A stretch of DNA of 64,000 nucleotides from SKLM01 sp964450435 (lineage in GTDB: Bacteria; Chloroflexota; Anaerolineae; B4-G1). The translations under genes were made by a program, and so were the position numbers. How positions within the stretch are numbered: the stretch's first letter is position 1; each line of letters begins with the position of its first letter. The stretch covers positions 62,001 to 126,000 of the forward strand of contig CAYVCX010000002.1 of assembly GCA_964450435.1 (NCBI GenBank), written 5' to 3'. The notes under the pieces are model-generated. The model was not told the origin of the DNA, ran no database searches, and was given only the letters and a program-made list of their open reading frames with translations. This document shows, in pieces, positions 8,099-16,727 of this stretch.

Positions 8099-11000
8099 AT
8101 GCAGCAAGTTGTCAAGCAGAGGAGTCCTATTGGTGCCGCGATGGTGGTCGGCGGCGGAGTCGCTGGCATTCAAGCGTCACTGGATATGGCGGAGGCCGGC
8201 TACAAGGTCTATCTGGTGGAGGCCAAGTCGGCCATCGGTGGGCACATGGCACAGCTGGATAAGACCTTTCCCACCAATGACTGCGCCATGTGCATCATCA
8301 GCCCCAAGCTCGTGGATGCCGGTCGCCATCGCAACATCGAGCTGTTGGTCGATAGCGAGGTCATCGGGGTTCAGGGCGAGGCTGGGGATTTCGCCGTTCG
8401 TCTGCGCCAGAGGCCCCGTTACATCGACCTCGACAAGTGTACCGGCTGCGGCGACTGCGCCGATGTCTGTCCGGTCGTCATCCCCAGTCAATTCGACGAA
8501 GGATTGGCGGAGCAGCGGGCGGCTTACAAACTCTATCCGCAGGCTGTGCCCAACGCCTTTGCTATCGAGAAGCGGGGAGTCGCACCCTGTCGTGACGCCT
8601 GCCCGTCCGGGCAGCGTGCTCAGGGCTACATCGCCCTTATCCGGGAGGGGCGCTACGAAGACGCCCTGCGGGTCATTAAGGAGGACAACCCTTTTCCCGG
8701 CATCTGCGGCCGCATCTGCAATCACCGCTGTGAGGATGCCTGCAACCGGGGCAAGTTGGATGAGCCGATCAACATTCGGGCGCTGAAGCGTGTCGTCACA
8801 GACAGGGTCTACGCCGAAACGCGAGCGCCTGTCCAGCCAGCGGAGCGGATCTACGACGAGCGCGTCGCCATCATCGGGGCTGGACCATGTGGGCTCACCG
8901 CAGCCCAGGATCTCTGTAAGGAGGGTTATGCGGTCACTGTCTTCGAGGCTCTCCCTGTGGCCGGCGGAATGCTCCGTGTTGGCGTTCCTGAATACCGCTT
9001 GCCCTCCGAGATCGTGGATCGGGAAGTCCGCGACATTGTCGATCTTGGTGTGGATCTGCGGCTGAATCGTCGGGTGGACAACCTGGATGAGGTTTTCGAC
9101 AAGGGTTTCGACGCTGTGCTCGTTGCTGTGGGCGCTCACGAGGGCGTCCGGCCCCCCGTTCCCGGCGCCGACCAGGAGGGAGTGCTGGTTAGCACCGTGT
9201 TCCTGCGCGACGTGCGAATCGGCGAGCCACCGGAGCTGGGAGAGCGCGTCGCAGTCGTCGGGGCTGGTGATGTGGCGATGGACGTGGCCCGTACTGCCGT
9301 GCGGTTGGGGTCGGAGGTCCACGTCTTTTACCGCCGCCGGCGTCAAGACGCTACCGCTGCCGAGCAGGAGATCCGGCACGCCGCGGAGGAGGGAGTATCC
9401 TTTCACTTCCAGACCAATCCCACGGAGATCATCGGCGATGGTGACGGCAGGCTGAAAGGGATGATGTGCGTCGACACCGAGCCGGGAATGCCGGACCGGT
9501 CTGGCCGACCGCGCCCGGTTCCCATCCCCGAATCCGAGCACTTCGTCCCGTGCGACGACGTCATCTTCGCCGTGGGCCAGCGCGCCGGCCTGGCTTTCAT
9601 CCCGGAGAGCTCCGGCGTGGGCATCACGGATCAATCTACCATCGCGGTGAATCCCAACACCATGGCTGCCACCCGCGAAGGCGTCTTCGCTGCGGGCGAC
9701 GCTACAACTGGCACGGCCTTCGTCATCGAGGCGGTCGCTCACGGTCATAGAGCCGCCCGCTCGATCCACCGCTACTTGCGCGGCGAGGAGCTGGAGCCGC
9801 CACCCGAGCCGGACCTCCCCGTCGTGGAGCTGACCCAGGCGGAAATTGAGGAGCGTGTGACCCGGGGCGAGGTCCAGGTTCAGCCCCGGGTGCCGATGGA
9901 CGAGCTCTCGGTCGACGAACGGGTCTCCACCTTCCAGGAGGTGACGACGGGCTACACCGATGAGCAGGCCCAGGCCGAAGCGGCCCGCTGCCTGGCCTGT
10001 GGGATCTGCTCCGAGTGTCTCAGTTGTGTCTATGAGTGTGAGGCCGATGCCGTCGTCCACGACATGGTGGAGCAGGTGTATGATATCGACGTCGGCGCTA
10101 TCCTTATGGCCCCCGGCTTTGAAGCTTATCACGCCGAGGGTTCGGCGGAGTACGGTTGGGGACGCTATCCTAATGTGATCACCTCCGTTCAACTCGAGCG
10201 GCTGCTCAATGCTTCTGGACCCACGCACGGTCACGCGCGGCGACCATCGGACGGGAGGACGCCGAAGCGCATCGCCTTCCTCCAATGCGTCGGCTCGCGC
10301 GATCAGGAGCACGACTACTGTTCCTCTGTTTGCTGTATGTATGCCACCAAGGAGGCCATTCTGGCCATCGAGCACGAGCCAGATACCGAGGTCACCATCT
10401 TCATGATGGACATGCGGGCCTTCAGCAAGGGCTACGAAGAGTACTATCAGAGGGCCCAGGACCGTTACGGCATCGAGTACGTCCGCTGTCGCATTTCCGA
10501 GATCAAAGAGGACCCAGACACCCACGATCTGCTGGTGCGCTACGTTGAGGGCGAAGGCTCGCAATTCGCCGTTCGCCACGCCCGGTTCGACATGGTGGTG
10601 CTTTCGGTGGGGATGGAGGTGCCTGAGAGTGTCCGTGATCTGGGCCAGCGGTTAGGCATTGCGCTGGATGAGTATGGCTTCGCCCGGACGAACCCCTTCG
10701 CCCCCCTGGAGTCCAGCAAGGCGGGCATTTTCGCGCTCGGTCCGTTCCAGGAGCCGAAGGATATCCCTGAATCAGTGGTTCAGGCCAGCGGGGCGGCTGG
10801 CCTGGCCGGTGCGCTGCTGGCTCCCGCTCGTTGGACGCTGACGGAGGAGGAACCGTATCCTCCGGAACGAGACATCTCCCAGGAGGAACCTCGTGTCGGT
10901 GTCTTTATCTGCCATTGCGGCTCGAACATCGCTGGCTTCTTGGATGTGCCTGCCGTGGCCGAGCACGCCGGTATGCTGCCCGGGGTCGTCCATGCTGAAC

Positions 11001-12604
11001 ATAACCTCTACTCCTGCTCCCAGGATGCCATTCAACACATCACGGAGGTGACGAAAGAACAGGATCTGAATCGCGTCGTGGTGGCCTCCTGCACTCCGTT
11101 GACTCATGAACCCCTTTTCCAGGATGCCATCCGGCAGGCGGGGCTCAACCCGGGCCTCTTCGAGATGGCCAATATCCGGAATCAATGCTCCTGGGTCCAT
11201 CCAGATAGCTGGGAGGCCGCCACTGAGAAGGCCAGAGACCTTGTGCGCATGGCTGTGGCCAAGGCAGCTCGGCTGGAACCACTGCACAGGACGGAGATCG
11301 AGGTGGAGAAAGCAGCTCTGGTAATCGGCGGCGGAGCGGCTGGCATGAACGCAGCGCTGACGCTGGCCCGGCAAGGCTTTCCTGTTCACCTGGTGGAGAG
11401 GGAGGACTGCTTGGGAGGCAATCTGCTCCACCTGCGCCGATCTCTGGAGATGGATCCGGGATCTGGGGAGCAGAGATGGCTTGATCCTCAGGAATATGCT
11501 GAGGATCTGGTGCGTGAGGTGATCGCGGAGCCGCTGATTACCGCTCATCGGAACACCCAATACGTGGAGACGGATGGCTTCCTGGGCAATTTCACCTCCC
11601 GCCTGGAGGGAGGAGACGGGGAGTTCGAAATTCGTCACGGAGTCACAGTTGTTGCCACGGGGGGCGAGGAGTATCGTGGGCCGGAGTATGGCTATGGACG
11701 CGACCCTCGTATTATCACCCAGCAGGAGTTCGAGCAACGGCTGGATGAGGATGACGGTCTTCCCCACTCCGTGGTGATGATCCAGTGTATCGGTCCGGCT
11801 GAGCGATATTGCTCCCGCATTTGCTGCACCACCGCCCTGAAGAACGCGCTGCTGCTCAAGAAGCGCGACCCGCAGGCTGATGTGACAGTGCTCTACCGGG
11901 ACATTCGCACTTATGGTTTCAGAGAGCGCATCTACGAGGAGGCCCGTCGGGCCGGGGTGATGTTCGTACGCTACGACCTCGAAAACAAGCCAGACGTACA
12001 AGGTGAAAACTCGAATCTGCGGGTTGCGGTGCGTGAACCTGCACTGGCGCGGGACATCATCCTTGAACCCGACCTGGTTGTGCTCAGTATGCCGGTGGTA
12101 CCCTCCAGGGGAGCGAAGGAACTCGCGATGCGGCTCAAGACGCCCGTCGACCTCGATGGCTTCTTTATGGAGGCACACGTCAAGCTGCGCCCGGTGGATT
12201 TCGCCACCGATGGCTTCTTCCTGGCGGGGATGGCCCACTATCCTAAGTTCCTAGACGAGTCCATTGCCCAGGCGCAAGCTGCTGCCGCTCGGGCAGCAAC
12301 CGTCCTGAGCCGCGACACGCTGGAGGTGGGTGGCATCGTCGCCCAGGTGGACGATGAGGAGTGCGTCGGTTGCCTGACCTGCGTCCGCATCTGCCCGTAC
12401 GACGTGCCGCGGATCCGGACGGACCTAACCGGGGTGGGGGCCATCAGGGGCGCGGCCTACATTGAACCGGCTCAATGCCACGGCTGCGGTATCTGTGCTG
12501 GAGAATGTCCTGCTGGAGCCATCGAATTGCTCCACTATCGACGCCAGCAGATGGAGGCCAAGGTCGCCGCGCTTCTGGAACCGGTTCCAGAAGCTGCCGC
12601 GTAG
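8099..12604 (+). CDS. hdrA: Giant HdrA - GltD/NfnB-like - HdrA fusion flavoprotein
   Basis: This 1501-residue protein contains three flavin modules. It opens with an HdrA FAD motif (MVVGGGVAGIQASLDMAEAG) and CGDCADVCP. At about residue 163 an NAD(P)H-dependent GltD/NfnB-like module is inserted. That module has a CRDACPSGQRAQGY cluster motif, an FAD motif IIGAGPCGLTAAQDL near 256 and a nucleotide motif VVGAGDVAMDVARTAVRLG near 382, and runs to about 560. The first HdrA then resumes (CLACGICSECLSCVYEC, FLQCVGSRDQ). A second complete HdrA starts near 932 (VGVFICHC), with its FAD motif near 1072 and ferredoxin motifs near 1421 and 1460. The layout implies NAD(P)H oxidation coupled to HdrA chemistry in one polypeptide, as in NfnB-type bifurcation; this is inference. 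A selenocysteine-type mvhD follows after 48 bases. Confidence 0.92.
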   Translation: MQQVVKQRSPIGAAMVVGGGVAGIQASLDMAEAGYKVYLVEAKSAIGGHMAQLDKTFPTNDCAMCIISPKLVDAGRHRNIELLVDSEVIGVQGEAGDFAVRLRQRPRYIDLDKCTGCGDCADVCPVVIPSQFDEGLAEQRAAYKLYPQAVPNAFAIEKRGVAPCRDACPSGQRAQGYIALIREGRYEDALRVIKEDNPFPGICGRICNHRCEDACNRGKLDEPINIRALKRVVTDRVYAETRAPVQPAERIYDERVAIIGAGPCGLTAAQDLCKEGYAVTVFEALPVAGGMLRVGVPEYRLPSEIVDREVRDIVDLGVDLRLNRRVDNLDEVFDKGFDAVLVAVGAHEGVRPPVPGADQEGVLVSTVFLRDVRIGEPPELGERVAVVGAGDVAMDVARTAVRLGSEVHVFYRRRRQDATAAEQEIRHAAEEGVSFHFQTNPTEIIGDGDGRLKGMMCVDTEPGMPDRSGRPRPVPIPESEHFVPCDDVIFAVGQRAGLAFIPESSGVGITDQSTIAVNPNTMAATREGVFAAGDATTGTAFVIEAVAHGHRAARSIHRYLRGEELEPPPEPDLPVVELTQAEIEERVTRGEVQVQPRVPMDELSVDERVSTFQEVTTGYTDEQAQAEAARCLACGICSECLSCVYECEADAVVHDMVEQVYDIDVGAILMAPGFEAYHAEGSAEYGWGRYPNVITSVQLERLLNASGPTHGHARRPSDGRTPKRIAFLQCVGSRDQEHDYCSSVCCMYATKEAILAIEHEPDTEVTIFMMDMRAFSKGYEEYYQRAQDRYGIEYVRCRISEIKEDPDTHDLLVRYVEGEGSQFAVRHARFDMVVLSVGMEVPESVRDLGQRLGIALDEYGFARTNPFAPLESSKAGIFALGPFQEPKDIPESVVQASGAAGLAGALLAPARWTLTEEEPYPPERDISQEEPRVGVFICHCGSNIAGFLDVPAVAEHAGMLPGVVHAEHNLYSCSQDAIQHITEVTKEQDLNRVVVASCTPLTHEPLFQDAIRQAGLNPGLFEMANIRNQCSWVHPDSWEAATEKARDLVRMAVAKAARLEPLHRTEIEVEKAALVIGGGAAGMNAALTLARQGFPVHLVEREDCLGGNLLHLRRSLEMDPGSGEQRWLDPQEYAEDLVREVIAEPLITAHRNTQYVETDGFLGNFTSRLEGGDGEFEIRHGVTVVATGGEEYRGPEYGYGRDPRIITQQEFEQRLDEDDGLPHSVVMIQCIGPAERYCSRICCTTALKNALLLKKRDPQADVTVLYRDIRTYGFRERIYEEARRAGVMFVRYDLENKPDVQGENSNLRVAVREPALARDIILEPDLVVLSMPVVPSRGAKELAMRLKTPVDLDGFFMEAHVKLRPVDFATDGFFLAGMAHYPKFLDESIAQAQAAAARAATVLSRDTLEVGGIVAQVDDEECVGCLTCVRICPYDVPRIRTDLTGVGAIRGAAYIEPAQCHGCGICAGECPAGAIELLHYRRQQMEAKVAALLEPVPEAAA

Positions 12605-12652
12605 CGCAGCCGCAAACGTGGGAGGCAAGACAGACTTGGACAACGAGGCGCA

Positions 12653-13129
12653 ATGATGAACAAACGACCTTTCGATCCGAAGATCCTGGCTCTCTGCTGC
12701 CGTCACTGTGCCTACGCTGCTGCTGACCTGGCGGGAGCGATGCGGCTTCGTTATCCCCCCAGCGTTCGTATCGTCGAAGTGCCATGCTCTGGTCGCGTGG
12801 AGCCGCTGGAGATGCTTCACGCATTCGAGCGAGGAATTGATGGTCTGATGGTGGCTGGCTGACTGGAGGGCGAGTGTCATTACCTGGAAGGTAATGTAAG
12901 TGCCAGGCGAAGAGTGGCGTACGTGTCCGATCTGCTGGAGGACGTTGGCCTGGGGGCGGGGCGAATACGGATGCTGAACGTGTCCTCGGCGATGGCCGTC
13001 CAGTTCGCCGAGGCGGTGGAGAATCTGACAGAGGAAATACGGCAGTTGGGGCCCAACCCGTTGGCCGATGAGCAACGACCAACGACCAATGACCAACGCG
13101 CAGTGAACAATGAGCCGCCAGACGACTGA
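12653..13129 (+). CDS. mvhD: Selenocysteine-containing MvhD (UGA at codon 70)
   Basis: Read through one in-frame UGA at 12860-12862, this is a 158-residue MvhD protein. Upstream of the UGA it has CRHC near residue 16 and PCSG near 45. The sequence DGLMVAG-U-LEGECHYLEGN aligns with the GCHPGDCHYxSGN motif of the other copies, so UGA stands exactly where they have cysteine. The frame stays open and family-like afterwards (VSDLLEDVGLGAGRIR, then LGPNPL). A perfect 7-bp hairpin starts 15 bases after the UGA, as expected for a bacterial SECIS. Sec in this family is established for the VhuD/VhuU-type hydrogenase proteins of methanogens. The last 25 or so residues come from a heptad CAACGAC repeat and may not be ancestral. 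The alternative, a nonsense pseudogene, is unlikely given the exact site and hairpin. Confidence 0.88.
12863..12906 (+). promoter_or_regulatory. Bacterial SECIS element of the mvhD selenoprotein
   Basis: The perfect stem is CATTACC (12878-12884) pairing with GGTAATG (12890-12896), with a five-base loop TGGAA. A possible outer stem pairs CTGG (12863-12866) with CCAG (12903-12906). The loop starts 22 bases after the UGA and contains GG, in line with SelB-binding bacterial SECIS hairpins. Confidence 0.8.
13073..13098. repeat. Short tandem heptad repeat
   Basis: About 3.7 copies of a 7-base unit (CAACGAC, CAACGAC, CAATGAC, CAACG) lie in frame in the 3' end of the Sec-mvhD gene. They encode a low-complexity tail rich in Q, R, T and N. 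Confidence 0.6.
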
Positions 13130-13132
13130 ACG

Positions 13133-13474
13133 GTGAGGACCAGGAAGAAGTTTGATATTCAGGAACAGACGCTCGAATTCGCCGTGCGGGTGGTGAGGCT
13201 GGTCAAGCGGTTGCCCCGTACCAGTGCCGGCTTCGAGTTTGGCAGACAGGTTGTCCGGTCGGCAGCGCCTGCTGGATCTGACGTGGAAGAGGCTGACGCA
13301 GGCGGGCCCGGGCACGACTTCATTCATAAGATGAATGTTGCTCACAAGGACGGGCGGGCGACCGGTTACTGGTTACTTGTTGTTCAGGAAGCATTGCTCG
13401 ATCATGGGAATGGTGAGGTCCGGGCTCGGATTCGCCAGGGCGACGAGCTTGGCGCATTCTGTATACCATCGTGA
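13133..13474 (+). CDS. Four-helix-bundle protein (23S rRNA intervening-sequence type), 3' frameshift
   Basis: This 113-residue protein belongs to the S23/four-helix-bundle family. The family landmarks are the F-x-V-R-V-V-x-L-V-x-x-L-P-R-T start, GRQVVRSA, a V-EEADA stretch, and the DFIHKM and YWL segments. Such proteins were first found in intervening sequences of 23S rRNA genes and are widespread, with no firmly known role. The expected ending (DELxRIL followed by I-V-x-x-AR) is present but out of frame. Restoring one base near 13450 would continue DEL into RILYTIVNNARQ, so the gene seems frameshifted at its 3' end. It uses a GTG start 3 bases after the Sec-mvhD stop and splits the Hdr-MetV gene order, which suggests insertion into the operon. 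Confidence 0.75.
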   Translation: MRTRKKFDIQEQTLEFAVRVVRLVKRLPRTSAGFEFGRQVVRSAAPAGSDVEEADAGGPGHDFIHKMNVAHKDGRATGYWLLVVQEALLDHGNGEVRARIRQGDELGAFCIPS

Positions 13475-13612
13475 ACAATGCGCGTCAGAGCCCCATGGCA
13501 GGAGTACTTGTTGAGGGAGAACCGTGCACCGTGAGGTCAGCTAGCATTGGTCAGCGATGGGGCCCGGTTGTCCATCGTTGACTGTCTAATCCCGAATTGA
13601 AAGGAGATGACG

Positions 13613-14290
13613 ATGATCGTAGGGGAACAGAAACCGCTTAGCGAGATCATGGAACTGCTGGGCGATGCTCGCAAGGTGTTGGTGGCAGGCTGCGGCACGT
13701 GTGTGACCGTTTGCTTCGCTGGCGGCGAGAAGGAGGTTGGCATCCTGGCGTCGGAGCTGCGGATGAAGAGCAAGCTGGATGGTCATCCGATGGAAGTGGA
13801 CGAGGTCACGGTGCAGCGCCAGTGTGAATGGGAGTACGTCGACCCGCTGGGGGAACGACTGGACGAGTACGACGTCGTCCTGAGCCTGGCCTGCGGCATC
13901 GGGGTGCAGGCGATGAACGAGCGCTTCCCTCAGGCCATAACCCTTCCGGGCATCAACACGACATCTTTGAGCCTGCCGGTGGAGCAAGGCATATGGGAGG
14001 AGCGCTGTCAGGCCTGCGGTGACTGCATCTTGGGGCTGACCTTCGGCATCTGTCCCATCGCCCGCTGCTCGAAGCAGCTGCTCAACGGGCCGTGTGGAGG
14101 TTCCCAGGAGGGCGTGTGCGAGGTCGACTCCGATATTTCCTGTGCCTGGCAGTTGATCTGGGATCGGGCGGTTGAGTTTGATCAGGTGGAGCGGCTGCTG
14201 CAGATCCAGCTCCCCAAGGACTGGTCACACAGTCGTGACGGCGGTCCGCGCAAGATCGTGCGCGAGGATCTGCAGCTGGAGACGGAGTGA
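13613..14290 (+). CDS. metV: MetV, zinc/iron-sulfur partner of methylene-THF reductase
   Basis: This protein of about 225 residues matches MetV, the small subunit that forms a complex with MetF in acetogens. It has a zinc-type N-terminal motif (VAGCGTCVTVCFAGG) and a MetV C-terminal domain with CQACGDCILGLTFGICPIARCSK, written here in two parts: CQACGDCILGLTFGICP, then IARCSK. LLNGPCGG and a further Cys pair follow. I chose the second ATG at 13613 because the AAGGAG site at 13601-13606 is spaced correctly for it. metF follows after 9 bases and an HdrCB fusion after that, matching the Moorella-type HdrCBA-MvhD-MetVF arrangement in which methylene-THF reduction is thought to be coupled to electron bifurcation. 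Confidence 0.9.
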   Translation: MIVGEQKPLSEIMELLGDARKVLVAGCGTCVTVCFAGGEKEVGILASELRMKSKLDGHPMEVDEVTVQRQCEWEYVDPLGERLDEYDVVLSLACGIGVQAMNERFPQAITLPGINTTSLSLPVEQGIWEERCQACGDCILGLTFGICPIARCSKQLLNGPCGGSQEGVCEVDSDISCAWQLIWDRAVEFDQVERLLQIQLPKDWSHSRDGGPRKIVREDLQLETE

Positions 14291-14299
14291 GGTAGAACA

Positions 14300-15286
14300 A
14301 TGGCAGAAGAACGAACCAACGGCTACAAGTCAGGCAGCAATCTGGAGAAGGTCTTGAAGGCAGGTCACTTCGCGGTGACGGGAGAGCTGGGGCCACCTCA
14401 GAGCGCTGATAAGGAGGAAGTTGTTCACAAGGCGCGGCTGCTTCAAGGCGCAGCGGATGCGTTCAATATCACCGACAATCAGACTGCCGTCGTCCGCCTG
14501 TCCAGCATCGGCTCCGCCGTGCTGATGATGAAAGAAGGGCTGGAACCAACGGTGCAGATGACCTGCCGGGACAGAAACCGGCTGGCGATTCAGTCCGATC
14601 TCCTGGCGGCCTATGCCCTGGGAGCACGCAACTTGCTGTGCCTGACTGGGGACCACCAGTGCTTCGGCAACCATCCGACGGCCAAGAACGTGCACGACCT
14701 GGACTCGATCCAGCTGATCAAGATGATGAAGGATATGCGGGACGAGGGCATCTTCGAGTGTGGTGATGAGATCAAGGGACAGGAGCCACGCTTCTTCATC
14801 GGGGCGGCGATCAATCCCTTTGCCGATCCGTTCGAGTTCCGCGCCTATCGCCTGGCCAAGAAGGTGGAGGCTGGCGTTGACTTCGTCCAGACCCAGTTGA
14901 TCTACGACATGCCTCGCTTCCGCAGGTTTATGGAGCAGGTTGTGGACATGGGGCTTCACGAGAAGGTCCATATCCTGGCCGGCGTCGGCCCCATCAAGTC
15001 TATCGGGGCGGCCAAGTACATGAAGAACTACGTCCCCGGAATGATTGTGCGCGATGAGTGGATCGATGGGTTGAGAGCTGCCGTCGCCGACATTCCCAAG
15101 GAGGACAAGGAAGCTCGCCGGGAGGCGCTCAGAGAGCAGGGAATCCGGGCCTGCAGTGAGCAGATCGAAGAGCTGCGCGAGATAGAGGGGGTGGCCGGGG
15201 TGCACATTATGGCCATCGAGTGGGAGGAAGCCGTGCGCCCCATCGTCGAGGGTGCAGGACTCCTACCCCGCCCGCAGGTGGAGTAG
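14300..15286 (+). CDS. metF: Methylenetetrahydrofolate reductase
   Basis: This 328-residue TIM-barrel flavoprotein reduces 5,10-methylene-THF to 5-methyl-THF in the methyl branch of the Wood-Ljungdahl pathway. MetF family features are seen in order: TGELGPP near residue 28, TCRDRNR near 93, LCLTGDH near 115, AKKVEAGVDFVQTQ near 190, and the GVGPIKS segment near 230. It lies between metV and an HdrCB fusion gene, so reduced ferredoxin, NADH or another Hdr-linked donor probably supplies electrons through MetV. A second, diverged MetV/MetF set lies about 2.6 kb downstream. Confidence 0.95.
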   Translation: MAEERTNGYKSGSNLEKVLKAGHFAVTGELGPPQSADKEEVVHKARLLQGAADAFNITDNQTAVVRLSSIGSAVLMMKEGLEPTVQMTCRDRNRLAIQSDLLAAYALGARNLLCLTGDHQCFGNHPTAKNVHDLDSIQLIKMMKDMRDEGIFECGDEIKGQEPRFFIGAAINPFADPFEFRAYRLAKKVEAGVDFVQTQLIYDMPRFRRFMEQVVDMGLHEKVHILAGVGPIKSIGAAKYMKNYVPGMIVRDEWIDGLRAAVADIPKEDKEARREALREQGIRACSEQIEELREIEGVAGVHIMAIEWEEAVRPIVEGAGLLPRPQVE

Positions 15287-15301
15287 GGCAGGGAGATGAT
15301 G

Positions 15302-16717
15302 ATGGCGATAAGAGAGCGCGTAGAGACGAGGACGCTGGCGGAGGAGGTCAAGCATCACACCGGCTCGAACCCCTATCTGTGCTATCAGTGTGTGAAGTGC
15401 TCCAGCGGATGCCCGGTCGCGGAGCATATGGATCTGCAGCCTCACCAGGTGATGCGGTCCATCCAGTTCGACGACGAGAAGGTCCTGGAAGCCAGGACGC
15501 CCTGGGTATGCGCCGCGTGTGTCACCTGCACCACCCGCTGCCCACAGGGGATCGACGTGGCTGGCGTGATGGACGTGCTGCGTATCGAGGCGCGCAAGCA
15601 CGGGATTGAACCTCCGCTGCGCGAGGTAGAGCTGTTCACCCAGGTCTTCCTGCGCATCATTGGCGCCACGGGGCGCCTGTATGAGGCCGGCCTCATGGCA
15701 GCGATGAATATGCTGACACTGCAACCGCTGAAGGACATGGATCTCGGTGTGCAGATGATCCTCAAGCGCAAGATCGGCTTCCTGCCCGACTTCGCTCGTC
15801 CTCCCAAGAACGTCCGGCCGGCAGAAGTGGATGACAAGACCATCGCCTATTACCCGGGGTGCTCCCTGGAATCCACGGCTACCGAGTTCGATCATACCTT
15901 CAAGGCTGTGTGCGAGGCACTAGATCTGAAGTTGGTCGAGCCCCCGGGTTGGATCTGCTGCGGCTCCACCCCGGCTCACACCACCGACTCCGTGCTGGCC
16001 GCCTACTACGCCATTCAGAATCTCTCCATTGTCGAGAGGATGGGACTGGACCAGATGGTGGCACCCTGCCTGGGCTGCTATCAGCGCTTTCTGGCCGCCG
16101 CTCGCGAGATAGAACGCGACCCGGAGATAGCCGAAAAGGTGGCGGAGAGGATAGGATATGAGTATCAGGGTAGCGTCAAGACGCTCCACTCCGTCGATGC
16201 TCTGTTGAAGCGCGTCGGCCTGGAGAAGATTCGCGAGCAGGTGAAGAGACCGCTGGAAGGGATGAAAGTGGCCTCCTACTATGGGTGTGCGACGACCCGT
16301 CCTGCCACGCTGACCGGCGCGGAACACGTGGAGTACCCCATGTGTATGGATGACATTGTCCGCGCCTTGGGGGGCGAGCCCGTAGACTGGTCTTACAAAA
16401 CCGACTGTTGCGGAGGGAGCCTGGGAATTACCCAGACCGACGTGGCACTGGAGCTTTCCGCCAAGATCCTCGAGAACGCCGAGGCCTGCGGAGCCGACCT
16501 CATGATCACTGCGTGCCCCTTGTGTCAGGTCAACGTCGAGAGCCGCCAGATGCAGATGGACCTGGGCTTCGACCTGCCGGTGCTCTACATCACCCAGTTG
16601 ATGACCCTGGCTTTTGGCATGGGCGAGAAGAAGGCGGAGCTGAGCAAGCAGATTATCGATGCCCGTCCGGTGTTGCGAGAATACGGATTACTGACGTCGG
16701 TTGAGGCATCTTCATAG
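15302..16717 (+). CDS. HdrC-HdrB fusion (heterodisulfide reductase-like)
   Basis: This protein of about 471 residues joins an HdrC-type ferredoxin domain to an HdrB/HdrD-type CCG domain. The N-terminal part has CYQCVKCSSGCP and CAACVTCTTRCP. The C-terminal part has two CCG-type cysteine sets: WICCGSTP with CLGCYQ, then YYGCATTRP, DCCGGSLG and CPLCQ. In HdrB these bind noncubane [4Fe-4S] clusters that reduce disulfides. Bacterial homologues may use other disulfides or act only as electron relays. Three consecutive ATGs begin at 15296; the one at 15302 has the best spacing from AGGGAG. It completes an HdrA-MvhD-MetVF-HdrCB set. Confidence 0.9.
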   Translation: MAIRERVETRTLAEEVKHHTGSNPYLCYQCVKCSSGCPVAEHMDLQPHQVMRSIQFDDEKVLEARTPWVCAACVTCTTRCPQGIDVAGVMDVLRIEARKHGIEPPLREVELFTQVFLRIIGATGRLYEAGLMAAMNMLTLQPLKDMDLGVQMILKRKIGFLPDFARPPKNVRPAEVDDKTIAYYPGCSLESTATEFDHTFKAVCEALDLKLVEPPGWICCGSTPAHTTDSVLAAYYAIQNLSIVERMGLDQMVAPCLGCYQRFLAAAREIERDPEIAEKVAERIGYEYQGSVKTLHSVDALLKRVGLEKIREQVKRPLEGMKVASYYGCATTRPATLTGAEHVEYPMCMDDIVRALGGEPVDWSYKTDCCGGSLGITQTDVALELSAKILENAEACGADLMITACPLCQVNVESRQMQMDLGFDLPVLYITQLMTLAFGMGEKKAELSKQIIDARPVLREYGLLTSVEASS

Positions 16718-16727
16718 GAGGGCGAAC

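Noticed and set aside
8177..10579. 800-residue minus-strand open frame
   Set aside because: It lies fully antisense to the giant HdrA fusion, has no family motif, and such long shadow frames are common in GC-rich genes.
12860..12862. Reading the mvhD UGA as a plain nonsense mutation
   Set aside because: The codon falls exactly on a conserved cysteine, the frame stays intact beyond it, and a SECIS-like hairpin is present. The second UGA at 33777 shows the same pattern.
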